A stretch of 64,000 bases of DNA. Origin: Alentia gelatinosa (Eukaryota > Annelida > Polychaeta > Phyllodocida > Polynoidae). How positions within the stretch are numbered: the first letter of the stretch is position 1; each line of letters starts with the position of its first letter. Made by a program: the position numbers and the translations under genes. The stretch is from NCBI GenBank assembly GCA_950022655.1, contig OX465583.1, forward strand, positions 64,446,306 through 64,510,305, in the 5' to 3' direction. The notes below the pieces were generated by a model. That model did no database searches, was not told where the DNA came from, and was given only the letters and a program-made list of their open reading frames with translations. Below, in pieces: positions 21,785-32,931 of the stretch.

Positions 21785-22769
21785 GTCAGTTCGCCTTCTT
21801 TGTACAGAGCCTCCAGAGGTTACTAAACTCCCGATTATCGCCCCGGGTAAGGCAAAGTTCCGCTCCCGATTCACTGGCCACACTACGACAACATGAACCA
21901 CAGTTTTCTAATTTATAATTGGAGAAACTGAATATAATTTCGGATTTCCATGTAGAAATAGCTGAAATTTCCATTTCTGGCATCAGAATTTTAATTTGAA
22001 CATTCCTGAAAACCGTTAAACTACAGTAATTCTGGGTTACGGGTAAAGGGTCTATCACCATACAACGTCGGTAACCAGCGAAAACCGGAACCGGACTGAA
22101 TTATGGGATACCTCAATAGGGTCTATAAGGAGACAGATACAGCTCCACAATCTTATAAATAAGGAGTCGTGGAGTCGTAGTAAAATGGTATTTATTACAC
22201 TAGAAGCGCCTGCCCACCGCCGGACTTTACATTAAGGGTAGATAATTAGACCTATTAAAAGGGGACATGTAAAACATGAAAACCTATTATGTAAGATTAC
22301 ATGGTAGGTGATGATCCATTAATCATAAACATTATGCAAAGTTATGTAAACATTATGCAAAGTTATGTAATAGGTAATAATCATAAGTTGGATCTTAAAG
22401 GGGCTAAAGTGTTTGTCCATTGTGTCCTCCTTGTTGAAGAAAGTCAACAGGCGATATCCTGGAGGAGGGGAGTGTGGTGGTTAAGTTCATGTTGATGCTG
22501 TGAGTGCACTGAGGTAAGTGGTCACCGTGGAGGGTGACAGCCACCTACGAGGGGGAGGGGGTTAATTAGGCTCCTGCATGTACATAATCTTTATATACTC
22601 TATTTATAACTTCTCTTTTTTTCTTATCTTATTGTTTCTTTATGATGCCCTGAAGACATAACTCTGTACGACTGGATGAAAATTGCTTCCATATGTTTGT
22701 ATCAGAATAACTCACTTAACGTGAGAGATGCAAATAAAGATAAACAAAAAAAAAAGTACCCTCCCCTGG
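21785..22769. other. Presumed intron, no gene recognised
   Basis: Contains one perfect 21-bp direct duplication (AAACATTATGCAAAGTTATG plus T) at 22327-22347 and 22348-22368. Otherwise nothing supported. Confidence 0.4.
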
Positions 22770-23640
22770 TGCATCCAGCATGTCCGTCCCGGCCCTCCTT
22801 GTTTAAACCATATATTGGTTACATATCTCCAACATTCACCTTCACATATTAATACTCGAGCATGTGCGAGGATATTGCGTAACGTCAACTCCGAGGAGTA
22901 TACAACCGCTTTTATCAGAAGTCCGTCTATATTATATTTGTTATCCACCTTTTATGGATAAGTGTCATGTCGATATCAGTTCCTTTTAGTTATGCAGTAT
23001 TTTTCCATACGCCCTATTTTCCCGTAACCCCCCCCCCCCCCCGGAGCATACAACATGTTCGTATGCTCCGGGTATATCCATACACACTCCCTATGTGTTT
23101 TGTATGGACACTTTGTATTAGGTAGATATAGATGTATGCTCGGCCAGGTATGGTAATGCACACTCGCTTTGTGTTTTGTATGGACACTTTGTATTAGGTG
23201 GATATACACAATGTTGGCTGGTTTCAGATACAAGCGGCCATATGCTCCGAGGAGTTGACGCGTAGTAATATCCGAGCCTATGCGAGGATATTGCGCAGAG
23301 TCCACTCCAAGGCGCATACAACCGCTTTTATCTGAAACACGTCTATATTGTATTTATTATCCACCTTGTCTGGACAAGTGGCATGTCCATATCAGTTCAT
23401 TTTAGTTATGCACTATGTTTCCGTACGCACTATTTTTCCGTATGCGCCACCCAGAGCATACAACATATCTGTGTCTCCGGGTATGTCCATACAAACTCCC
23501 TATGTGTTTTGTATGGACACTTTGTATCAGGTGGATATAGATGTATGCTCCGGGTATGGCTCTGGCCATGTGTTTTCTCTGGATACTTTGTAATAGGTGG
23601 ATAATAAAAGAGCAGAGCATGCTCTGGGGAGGAGAGGAAG
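22770..23640. repeat. Dispersed repeat D, two to three tandem diverged copies
   Basis: The order TATTGCG, AACCGCTTTTATC, TTATCCACCTT, TATGCACTATTTTTCC, GAGCATACAACAT, CCTATGTGTTTTGTATGG, ACACTTTGTATTAGGTGGA is seen from about 22870 and again from about 23280. GGAGCATACAACATG with TTCGTATGCTCC (23042-23068) is a near palindrome. A C run lies at about 23029-23042. Confidence 0.72.
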
Positions 23641-23913
23641 CCGTGGGAGGCCTCTCCTTGTAGCACGCCGGTGAGGGCTTACTCCAGGTGGTGAGTGTGT
23701 ACCTTCCCAGGAGCGAGAGGTCTAGGTATGTCCTTTGTCAACGTGTTGGAGGCGACATACCTGTGTTTTTGTCTCCTGGAGGAAATCACAAGGAGCAAGG
23801 GTATCGGGTTAGAACCTATCCAAGTGCTCTAGACATGTTACCATGCCGCTATATGAATAGTCAAGGACGTTGGTGCAGCAAGTGAGAAGAACAATAGAAA
23901 ACTAATGAGATTC

Positions 23914-23914
<1 letters not shown>
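23641..23914. other. No gene recognised
   Basis: Average composition, no repeat or exon supported. Confidence 0.35.

Positions 23915-23979
<65 letters not shown>
23915..23979. repeat. (TA)n microsatellite
   Basis: About 32 uninterrupted TA dinucleotides, ending one base plus AG before the 29-bp motif at 23983. Confidence 0.98.
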
Positions 23980-23982
<3 letters not shown>

Positions 23983-24011
23983 GATGAAACGAGCGACTAT
24001 AGTGCAATTGT
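23983..24011. repeat. 29-bp motif shared exactly with 9417-9445
   Basis: GATGAAACGAGCGACTATAG followed by TGCAATTGT. Both copies sit next to TA-rich DNA, as expected for a fixed end of a mobile element next to its target or its own microsatellite. Confidence 0.7.
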
Positions 24012-25120
24012 GATTTTTCCTTTGTGAGTTGGAAAATAGAACTGGCATTTAATCTGTAAGTTGTTACGAACTCACAGATTGGCAAATACTTGCCCGACGC
24101 TGTTAGGCGGGAGGGGCGTATATATATATGTACCAGTCTGTGAGTGAATAATGATTCACATAATACATGCCCCGTCTGTTTTCCCTTTATTATACACCTT
24201 CGAATATATTAAATAAATAAGAAATTACCTGAATTCGGTATTCAATTTGGGCATGCAGGGCTGGTCCTTCCATGTAGATAAAATCCTGTTACGTAAATGC
24301 AGACAAGTAGTCTTTTCTTTAGTTTCGTATTTTTTTTATTTCTATTCTTAAATGTTAATATCGTTAATATATTCATCAAAATATTGCATCAGTACCTTAT
24401 AATTCTTCTTGCATATTTGTTCAATTTCCTGCATTATTATTCAATTTTCGCTTATTTGGTCCAGATACACAGTGGCAAAGCGGGCGGTACACACTGTCAC
24501 ACTGGGCCGTACATTATATTTTTTTTACCACTGTGAAATATGAATTATTCGCCATATACTGAGCATAGGTCAGTAAGCATAAAACTGCCGTACACGGGTG
24601 TATTTATAATACATGGTACTGTAGTTTGAATCATATCGCACACTATTATTAGGTTTGTTTGATGTGGACAACCAGTGACGTTTACGGAGTATACAAACGG
24701 TACTACACACACTAGACTTCACACGAAAGTGACTTGTCCTGCCCATAACCAATTACCTTTTATTGACTGTTATGAGGGTATAACGGCTGGCACTGTGTGA
24801 ATATGGATTGTGTTTTGTAGTCCACTAACGGAGAAGAGAATGCATGTGCTTTGCCCCAGGCACTGACCCTTGCTCCTGGAGCACTGAGTGTGCACAGGGC
24901 ACGCGAGACATAACTAGCGTGCATGTGTATTGTACGTTCCGCTACCATCTACTACTATTATCAGCAGTTGACACCTCACATTAAGGTCGTCCCAGCAATG
25001 GAAATATTAGCTATTATGTGAGGGTGACAGAGAGACTTGTGTGTGTCTGTGACTGGATAATAGAGGTCGGGAGGCTGACATGCTGCAAACAAGGCGCCGT
25101 GTTGGTTTTAAACAAGGACA
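24012..25120. other. AT-rich, no gene recognised
   Basis: 24466-24530 faintly resembles the GTGGTCCGTACATTAT part of the piggyBac-type MITEs. No coding exon seen. Confidence 0.35.
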
Positions 25121-25178
25121 TCTGGGGCCCGTTTAATAATCTAGTCCTGATCGTACATGAAGACCATTTTCTGTATGA
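25121..25178 (+). repeat. Half of MITE family F
   Basis: GGGGCCCGTTTAATAATCTA and GTACATGAAGACC match the left end of the copy at 35434; the rest is replaced by the SINE that follows. Confidence 0.6.
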
Positions 25179-25182
25179 CATA

Positions 25183-25505
25183 GGGGGTGGGGAGTTAGCT
25201 CAGTGGTTAGAGCACCGGACTTGTAACCCCAAGGTTGTAAGACTTTGTGGGTTCCAGTCCCACCCCCAGCAGTGGTAGATTTACTGCTATAACAAGGGCC
25301 ATCCTTCTCATATCATGTCTATGTGGTGTGGGAAGTAAAAGAACTCTCACCTTGGTAAATGTGTAAGGGTGAGATTTCTACCTGAATTCATCACATAGAG
25401 TCGATCACCACCCTAGAGGTGTAAAAGAACTTTGAGAAAGTCTGGAAAGGACCTATAATGGTTGACTGGACGTAAAATCAAACCAAACAAACAAAACAAA
25501 ACAAA
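25183..25505 (+). mobile_element. tRNA-Thr-derived SINE, full length
   Basis: The head 25183-25267 keeps the tRNA outline: GGGGGTG pairs with CACCCCC (acceptor), TAGCTCAGTGGTTAGAG is the D arm/A box, the loop CTTGTAA has anticodon TGT (Thr), and GTGGG-TTCCAGT-CCCAC is a perfect T arm/B box. A ~230-bp body and the tail ACGTAAAATCAAACC(AAAC)n follow. The anticodon stem is broken, so it is not a working tRNA. Near-identical copy at 38507. Confidence 0.9.
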
Positions 25506-25789
25506 GTATGACATAGAGACCCAGAGACGATGTGGTGTAACCTTATTCAACATATATTATATCGTCGACCTTATGGACGTCTAAGACTGTTTTATCGAAC
25601 AAACTTAAATGTTATTATACGATAACCCTTGTACGGTGTACATAAAAGGGTCTTCAAGTAAGATCCTAATTCATTATTACAGAGCCCCACAATCACCAAT
25701 CACGTGGGGTTATATACGGCAACGTCCGCGTTTACCTACAACAAAGACGCCACATTATCGCCCTGGTAGTGTGAGAAGTTATTGTTGTT

Positions 25790-25790
<1 letters not shown>
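25506..25790. other. No gene recognised
   Basis: Average composition, nothing supported. Confidence 0.3.
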
Positions 25791-25828
<38 letters not shown>

Positions 25829-25848
25829 GGGGGGGGGGGGGGGGGGGC
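25791..25848. repeat. Poly-T run joined to poly-G run
   Basis: About 36 T followed directly by about 20 G (with the GTTGTTG lead). Lengths of such tracts are error-prone in assemblies. Confidence 0.9.
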
Positions 25849-25900
25849 TCCACAATGGACCAGGTAAGAAAAGTTAACTGCATCCAGAGCTTCAGACATA

Positions 25901-25985
25901 CAGTAAAACCCCGCATAAGCGAACACCCTCCGATCTGGGCCAAAGTGACCGCTTACGCAGGGTGTCTGCTTACAAAGGGTTTCCA
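25901..25985 (+). mobile_element. Foldback end resembling a pogo/Tigger terminus
   Basis: Begins CAGTAAAACCCCGCATAAGC right after TA, the target of pogo/Tigger elements, and folds: AAACCCCGCATAAGCG...ACACCCT against AGGGTGTCTGCTTACAAAGG. No second end or transposase seen nearby. Assignment by terminal consensus only. Confidence 0.4.
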
Positions 25986-26089
25986 GATCTTTATTGGCTA
26001 TACATTTAATGTATCCTTGACATCAGGAGCTTTAATTTGATACTAAATACACATACCTTTCATAATTTCTATCAAGGTTCACCTATTAA

Positions 26090-26470
26090 AAAACCCCCAA
26101 AAAACTTCTAAAATCGTTTTTTTCTGATGCGCGCGGTGATGAGAAACAAGGTTTTTTTTAGTGGCCTTAGCAATGACAGTGGCGGAGTGAATTTGAGATG
26201 ACGTCAGCAGCCAGGATTTGAGAGAAAAGACAATATGTCTAAATGGAGATTTAAACTTTCCCAACTAGATCTGTGAAGTTATTTGAATTTTTCTGATAAT
26301 GTCATTAAAAGGGGTAAGATAAATCCACAACCGCACTCAGTTCATAAAATAAACAATACCCCATACGTTTGGATGCGTCGTAGTCGTGACTCTACTTTGC
26401 CTCGATGATGATAGCGGTGCATCCAAACTCATGGAGTATTGTGTATTTATACAATTCTCGATCCAGTTCT
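26090..26470 (+). mobile_element. MITE family C copy 1
   Basis: Shares with 32990-33345: GAGATGACGTCA, AGCCAGGAT, ATGGAGAT, GTGAAGT, ATTCTGATAATG-like steps and the GGGGTAAGATAAATCC terminus at about 26312. The tail hairpin arms are CAATACCCCATACGTTTGG and CCAAACTCATGGAGTATTG; the tip is CTCTACTTTGCCTCGATGA. Confidence 0.68.
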
Positions 26471-26700
26471 TTATAATTCTGTCATTGTCACAAAGAGAAA
26501 GAACGCAATTCTATCCTGTGATGTGATGGGTGGGTGGGAGATGGTGTTTGAGGGAGAAGAGATATACAGTTTAGGCTGGGCATCATGCGAGCCCGGTGTT
26601 GTTTTTTTAATCACTTTATTTAAACTGAGTGGTACATCGATGAAGGGCGCCGTTTTGAGCATACCTCTTAGTGCGTATGAGTTACAGTTACAGTTACAGC
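26471..26700. other. No gene recognised
   Basis: A 97-codon frame crosses the MITE border and is judged spurious. Confidence 0.3.
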
Positions 26701-26750
26701 ATACAGAAAAAGGTCTACATATACGATCCTAGATTATTAAACAGGCCTCT
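26701..26750 (-). repeat. Right end of MITE family F
   Basis: CGATCCTAGATTATTAAACA with GGCCTC matches the right terminus of the copy at 35434-35630. Confidence 0.6.
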
Positions 26751-26807
26751 CGTCATGATGGCGATTATGGTGGATGTAGGATGTGGTGATTGGACAGTGG
26801 CAGTCCT

Positions 26808-26945
26808 GACGGGCGGGCTGGCGGGCGGGCGGGCGGGCAGACGAGCGAGCGGGCGGGCGGGCGGGCGGGCGGGCGAGCGAGCGGGCGGGCGGGCGAGCGA
26901 GCGGGCGGGCAGGCGAGCGAGCGGGCGGGCGGGCGGGCGGACGGT
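26808..26945. repeat. (CGGG)n/(CGAG)n tetranucleotide array
   Basis: GGGCGGGCGGGCGAGCGAGC-type units for about 135 bp, C-rich on the other strand. It can form G-quadruplexes and gives low-complexity open frames. Confidence 0.93.
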
Positions 26946-27054
26946 CAGCCCCTGGCACTATTACCCTACATTATGAGGGGGTGTTACACTGCCCCGAGTA
27001 TCAGCGACAGACAAAGAGATGCGCGGTTGCACGGCAGATATCTTTGTCTACGTT

Positions 27055-27055
<1 letters not shown>

Positions 27056-27136
<81 letters not shown>

Positions 27137-27147
27137 GGGGGGGGGGT
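27056..27147. repeat. (TG)n microsatellite ending in a G run
   Basis: About 39 TG dinucleotides followed by about 13 G. Confidence 0.97.
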
Positions 27148-27775
27148 GTGTGGTCACGCCATGGCGAGCGACAAGAGAACGTTCATTACCCTCAGCCCTG
27201 ACAGTCCCATCCCCACACACCCACCCCTCCAGCACACTCACCCCACCTGGCCAGGTATACGACCACCACACCACACCACACCACACCACACACTCTCTCC
27301 TCCCGGTGTCAGCGTGTGACAATGACATGTCACTCCCCTGCCCCGCCGCATTATCCATCCCCGTGTAACCCCTGACTCGTAATACCCGCCCCGACGACCC
27401 TCACCCCCGACCCCGCCGACCTGCACCCCTTTCAAGATGCGCCCTAATGCGGCCCCTCCGAGAAGTGGCCACAAAGCCCTGGGCATGCACGGTCCCCGAG
27501 TACCACTGCTACCCCTCTTACTACCCCAGGTCGCGTTATAGTATCATTAAATCACGAATGGTTGACATGAACTCTGATATCTGCCCCTGCTGTCCACCCT
27601 GTACTCAGTTTACACGGCTTAATGTGGCCACTCGTGTCTGCAGAGGAGGGCAGGTGGGTTTCTTTCTTCACCCCGAAATGCCACGTTTTGTAGAGATAAA
27701 GAATATGTTTATAGATACAAGGGATATACCTTTGACGCAATATAAAGGCAGAACATGCACCTATGTATTATACAG
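27148..27775. other. No gene recognised
   Basis: A (CCACA)n run lies at about 27267-27292. An ATG in good context at 27161 opens a short proline/histidine-rich frame ending near a GTATAC donor-like site; resemblance to any protein is lacking. Confidence 0.3.
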
Positions 27776-28166
27776 GAAACCTATGAAAGTCTACGATCAG
27801 AGCTCGTATCCCATTGAGTTTGAATAGTGTAGTAATATACAAGGGGAAGCCGCAAGAATTATATAGCGATTCAAATGAGCCGGGATCAAACTCTGACTAT
27901 AAGATTGAATATGAATTTTTTGCTTTTTTTTCGAACGAACAAATATGTGACGTCGGCCGATGACAACGCTGCCACCAAGAACAAACCTAGCCCCGTCTTA
28001 ATACTATAAGATTGAATATGTTTCTGAATTTATTTCACCCCTCCCATTGACTAATTGGCTAATATTTCTGACACAATCCCCATTAAATATCTTTTTCTAA
28101 ATACTCCATGGGTGTTGGGTACGAATTCCCTATGTTAAGTATATGCGGAACATGAGTGAGATAAGT
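27776..28166 (+). mobile_element. MITE family B copy 2, with internal insertion
   Basis: The tail hairpin 27776-28028 has arms GAAACCTATGAAAGTC and an interrupted complement, with tip GGGGAAGCCGCAAGAATT. The head 28029-28166 runs from TTTATTTCACCCCTCCC to GAGTGAGATAA. The right arm is split by about 107 bp (27914-28020) flanked by an 18-bp direct repeat. Confidence 0.7.
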
Positions 28167-28733
28167 TTATAAATACAGCTGGTGGTGCAAGAGGTCACAC
28201 AAAGTGCAGTTTACGACGGGACAGTAGTTTAAATATATTCCTGTACATGCAAACCAACGCCCACGCCACAGTCTGTACGTGAGAGTTTTATTCCAGGTGC
28301 TAGAAATGCACTGAATAACAAGTTTATGAAGGCATATTAAATAGATTGACACATTCGTATATAAGAGAAGTACATATACTTCAGGCTTTAACATTATATT
28401 CATTGGTGATTTGTAAGAGGTAGGGATATGGCATGCACTTGTTTAACCTTGTATGGCTTCCTCTGAAGGGTTGATTGAATAACAAGGCCATCAAGTTTGC
28501 ATGTAAATGTGTACTGTGTAACCTACAATATTACTTTATACATATTTATGGGCTTGACTCACCACAATTTCCTTTATATAAGCGCATCTTTATCTCCAAC
28601 ATTTTATTTGTGAAATCTAGAAAGTGTATGACATGATCATGTTCATCTTCCGATAGTAGCTAAAAATAAAACATGACGTTCCATTCTGGCAACCGACATG
28701 GCCATTTTCATGACTTGCAATGTTGTATGGCAA
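28167..28733. other. AT-rich, no gene recognised
   Basis: Nothing supported. Confidence 0.35.
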
Positions 28734-28965
28734 TTTATCCTAAACCTCATATAAATCTCCATGGACTTATCATGGTGTGACTGTATGCCACGGTCATGCC
28801 ATATGATATATAAATGCCACGGGTGACATATGCAATTAAAAACACTTGACAGGTTAGGATAGAATAAAAACATCACTCAATTTCATGGCATTCTTTGTCT
28901 TTATCATTTCGCCAAAACGACTCAAGCTATATAAACAAATGTGTGAAATTTTGTGAAGTGTCTTG
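28734..28965 (+). mobile_element. MITE family H copy 2
   Basis: The head 28734-28868 repeats the copy at 4574: TTTATCCTA, CTCATATAAATC, GGTGTGACTGTATGCCACG and ATATGCAATTAAAAA in the same order. The tail is eroded but keeps TCATTTCGCC. Confidence 0.65.
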
Positions 28966-29229
28966 ATAATACTCGTCTTGATATTCTTTTCATCGGTATC
29001 TATAGAAGGTACCTTGATACGTATTTTAGTTCCATTTTACGAAGATGTTATTGATGTGTTCTCTATATAGGCCTAGCCATTTGTCATACACATGTATAAA
29101 TGCAATATTTTATCATAACCAATATAAGCACAAAATAGATATCTAATGGAGAGACTCGCTTTCTTGAGGGATGATGAAGTCTGTGGATAAGGTACTTTGT
29201 CGCATATCCTGGACTTTCATTTTGTATTT
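28966..29229. other. AT-rich, no gene recognised
   Basis: Nothing supported. Confidence 0.3.
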
Positions 29230-30515
29230 CAATGTAACGCCTGGTTGAGGTGGGGCAGTGATGGTGGTGCAGGTTGAGGCGGGGCAGTGATGGTTATGCA
29301 GGTCGATGTGGGGCAGTGGTGGTGCAGGTTGAGGTGGGGCAGTGATGGTGCAGGTTGAGGTGGGGCAGTGGTGGTGGTGCAGGTTGAGGTGGGGCATTGA
29401 TGGTTATGCAGGTCGAGGTGGGGCAGTGGTGGTGCAGGTCGATGTGGGGCAGTGGTGGTGCAGGTTGAGGTGGGGCAGTGGTGGTGGTGCAGGTTGAGGC
29501 GGGGCAGTGATGGTTATGCAGGTTGAGGTGGGGCAGTGGTGGTGCAGGTTGAGGTGGGGCAGTGATGGTGCAGGTTGAGGTGGGGCAGTGGTGATGGTGC
29601 AGGTCGAGGTGGGGCAGTGGTGGTGCAGGTTGAGGTGGGGCAGTGATGGTGCAGGTTGAGGTGGGGCAGTGATGGTGCATGTTGAGGTGGGGCAGTGGTG
29701 GTGGTGCAGGTTGAGGTGGGGCAGTGTTGGTTATGCAGGTCGAGGGGGGCAGTGATGGTGCAGGTTGAGGTGGGGCAGTGATGGTGGTGCATGTTGAGGT
29801 GGGGCAGTGATGGTGCAGGTTGAGGTGGGGCAGTGATGGTGCAGGTTGAGGTGGGGCAGTGTTGGTGCAGGTTGAGGTGGGGCAGTGATTAGGGTGCATG
29901 TTGAGGTGGGGCAGTGGTGGTGCAGGTTGAGGTGGGGCAGTGATGGTGCAGGTTGAGGTGGGGCAGTGGTGGTGGTGCAGGTTGAGGTGGGGCAGTGATG
30001 GTGCAGGTTGAGTTGGGGCAGTGATGGTGCATGTTGAGGTGGGGCAGTGATTAGGATGCATGTTGAGGTGGGGCAGTGATGGTGGTGCAAGTTGAGGTGG
30101 GGCAGTGTTGGTGCAGGTTGAGGTGGGGCAGTGGTGATGGTGCAGGTTGAGGTGGGGCAGTGATGGTGCAGGTTGAGGTGGGGCAGTGATGGTGCAGGTT
30201 GAGGTGGGGCAGTGATTAGGATGCATGTTGAGGTGGGGCAGTGATGGTGGTGCATGTTGAGGTGGGGCAGTGTTGGTGCAGGTTGAGGTGGGGCAGTGAT
30301 GGTGCAGGTTTAGGTGGGGCAGTGATGGTGCAGGTTGAGGTGGGGCAGTGGTGATGGTGCAGGTTGAGGTGGGGCAGTGGTGGTGATGCAGGTTGAGGTG
30401 GGGCAGTGGTGATGGTGCAGGTTGAGGTGGGGCAATGATGGTGGGGCAGGTTGAGGTGGGGCAGTGATGGTGCCGGTTGAGGTGGGGCAATGATGGTGGT
30501 GCAGGTTCAGATGCA
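29230..30515. repeat. 26-29-bp minisatellite, 1.3 kb
   Basis: About 46 copies of TGCAGGTTGAGGTGGGGCAG followed by TGATGG or TGGTGGTGG. Length variants of three bases keep frames open: the minus strand has a 433-codon frame rich in P, H, T and C, and further open frames in other phases. Open reading in several phases and lack of non-repeat flanking codons argue against a gene. Confidence 0.95.
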
Positions 30516-30960
30516 GCAATGACCATCACATCGTAACCGATGATCGTATTAGCAGTGAAAAATAGAATTTCAGGAGCGGTACTATAAGACGACAAAATAT
30601 GTTAGGTCCTCTTTGCATAGGGAACGTGCTTATAGAATAGTCTGGATGAAAGCATACAGTATTTTGATAGTTATGTATCGTTCAAACGAGCAGTTAAGAA
30701 ACCCGATATATATATAGACACGGGTTTAGTTGTTTTTTTTTTATGTATTTTTTTGTTTTGTTTTCTTTATTATTTCAATTTCTTTTATTTTTTTTGCTCT
30801 GTGTGCTTCAAGCAGTGCACTACTTGTATAGGAAGCTATTATATCAAAATGGAAGAACTGAGCTAGTCTCGGAATTTTGATGTTGAATAAACACATATAG
30901 ATAAAAAAAAAAGAAGGGTAGGTTATATCTCCAGTAGATAGTGGTGGTCTAGATTCGGGT
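30516..30960. other. AT-rich, no gene recognised
   Basis: T-rich patch at 30728-30795 and an A run at 30903. Nothing supported. Confidence 0.35.
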
Positions 30961-32160
30961 CATATCGCAGACGGCTCTAACCTGACAGCCGTCGTGGCTG
31001 AGGTCGGGGTCGGGGGTCGGGTCGTGGCCGGGGCGGGTCAGAGACCGCGGCAGGGCGGGGGACGGGGGCCGGGGTCCGTGCCCCGGACCGCCTCAAGGTC
31101 TTACAGGTGGTTGACTGTGACACGGCGACACCTCACTCCTCCCCCCTCCCCCCGCCCGCCCTGCCGCACCCTGCCGCACCCTGCCGCACCCTGCCGCGCC
31201 CTATCGCCCTGGAGGACAAAGGTCCCTCGGCCGCCGGCGAACCTCGGCTAACCCCGGAGAACCTCGGCCAGTCAGGACCTGCCAGCACCACTCCCGCAGG
31301 TCACGTGATCCCTTTGCCGAGACCCGGATGTCCTTTTTGCCACGTGACTATACGGGGCGTCACCTGGAGGCTGGTGGGGGCAGGGCAGGTCCGCTGGAGT
31401 CATCAGAGGGCGCGGGGGTGGGGCATTGTGAGAGCTGGGGCCGAGTGAGGGCGGTGTGAGGGCGGGGGTCTGGTTGGCTGAAGGCGGGGTTCGGTGGTGG
31501 GGTTCGGTGGCGGGGTTCGGGGCGGGGGTTCGGGCGGGCGGGGTGGGATCGAGCGGCGGTCGGGCGGGGTTGGGCGGGGTGAGGCAGGATTCAGGCGGGG
31601 TCGGGCGGGGTTCGGGCGGGGATCGGGCGGGGATCGGGCGGGGATCGGGCGGGGGTCGGGCGGGGTCGGGCGGTGTCGGGCGGGGTGACGGCCGGGGTGA
31701 CAGGGCACTGACGGGGTGGGCTCGGCCCCGCTGGCAGCTCTCTATTGCCTACAATGCTGGCCCTGATTATGATTAGAAGGAGGCCGGGCGGCGGCGGGCG
31801 GCCCTGTCAGAACCACTTCAGCGCCATCTTACGCCCATCACCCGCAGGCCCTTAGCCGCCATTGTGGAGGGCGGGCGCGGGAAGCGAAGGGCACCAAAGG
31901 GCAGCAAAGGGCAGCAAAGGGCACCAAGGGGCACTGCAGGTTCGCGGCGAGAATGGTAAGGCCATCGGAGCTGGTGAAGGGTTGGCGGGGAGCATGACAT
32001 ACAGGAGGGTCGGGGCGCGGGGCGCGGGGTCGGGCTCTGTGAGGGGATCAGCCCCGCCTGTCACTGCCGGCTTACAAAGGGAACATCTCCAGGGTCTGGG
32101 CGCAGGGGATCCCGACACAGGCACCGTCTTACTGTGTCCTCTCCATTAATATCCTCTCAG
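30961..32160 (+). promoter_or_regulatory. CpG island with GC-rich tandem repeats, candidate promoter
   Basis: 1.2 kb of CpG-dense DNA. (CTGCCGCACC)n lies at about 31159-31200, GGCGGGGTTCG/GGCGGGGATCG units at about 31480-31690 and AAAGGGCAGC units at about 31886-31935. A YY1-type GCCGCCATTGTGG at about 31854 and a strong donor (AATG then GTAAGG, 31956) would fit a first non-coding exon. No coding exon is recognised. Confidence 0.4.
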
Positions 32161-32415
32161 CCGTCCACACACACAGAGACCTGTCAGGTGGAAGGGTCGG
32201 GCAGGAATTACTCCCATATATTAGCAGGCATTCAATATTAGATCCTCGTCATATCTTTCTCTATACTCGTTGATCATCTACACATGAGCTACTGACGCTT
32301 TGAGTTTTCTGTTATAAAACTTGAAAGAAGATTCAAAGAAGATGCAATAACGAGCTTGTAAAGTGACAATAAATTACATAAAGGTATGGTGTTGTAATGT
32401 CCTGTAATTGACTTG
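32161..32415. other. No gene recognised
   Basis: AT-rich, nothing supported. Confidence 0.3.
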
Positions 32416-32629
32416 CATAGTCTCTATATTCTCATAGTATTATGTGGTGTGGGAAGTAAAATAACTCTCACCTCGGTAAATGTGTAGGGGTGTGATTTCT
32501 ACCTGAATTCATCACATAGATTCGATCACCACCCTAGTGGTGTAAAAGAACCTTGAGAAAGTCTGGAAAAGTCCTATGTATAATGGTTGACTGGACGTAA
32601 AATCAAACCAAACAAACAAACAAACAAAG
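32416..32629 (+). mobile_element. 5'-truncated SINE
   Basis: Lacks the tRNA head; starts within ATAGTCTCTATATTCTCATA and continues as the SINE body to ACGTAAAATCAAACC(AAAC)n. It shares the same 5' string with the copy at 55906-56205, so the two are of one subfamily. Confidence 0.82.
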
Positions 32630-32931
32630 CACGTCAAATAGGTAAGGTAGTTTTTGAGTAATACGAAAGTATGACTAGATATATCTCACTAATGTTAACA
32701 GAAAAAAAAGAAGAGAAATAAAAAACAAAAATGTGAAGATCTATTAATTTGGAATAAAAGAATCTCTAAGAGATAATTGTGAACATCAGAATAGTATGAA
32801 TAGGTCACTAAAAACATGCAGGTATTTCATATTGAACAAAGGACATCTAGAGGTATTACACATAATTGGCGTGATATAGAATCTACTCTGAAAATAAGAT
32901 GTAATAACCCCATTGATATAGAGTACATGTG
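32630..32931. other. AT-rich, no gene recognised
   Basis: A-rich run at 32700-32730; nothing supported. Confidence 0.3.

Noticed and set aside
25183..25267. Functional tRNA-Thr gene
   Set aside because: Acceptor and T arms pair, but the anticodon stem does not, and the segment is followed by a SINE body shared with other copies.
27161..27319. First coding exon starting at an ATG in good context
   Set aside because: The predicted peptide quickly becomes P/H/T low-complexity from CA-rich repeats; no family match and the donor is weak.
27447..27827. 126-codon gene candidate
   Set aside because: Its 3' part is translation of the family B MITE foldback; the 5' part has no family resemblance.
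29294..30595. 433-codon minus-strand open frame
   Set aside because: Lies almost wholly in a 26-29-bp minisatellite; other phases of the same strand are also open and no non-repeat domain is attached.
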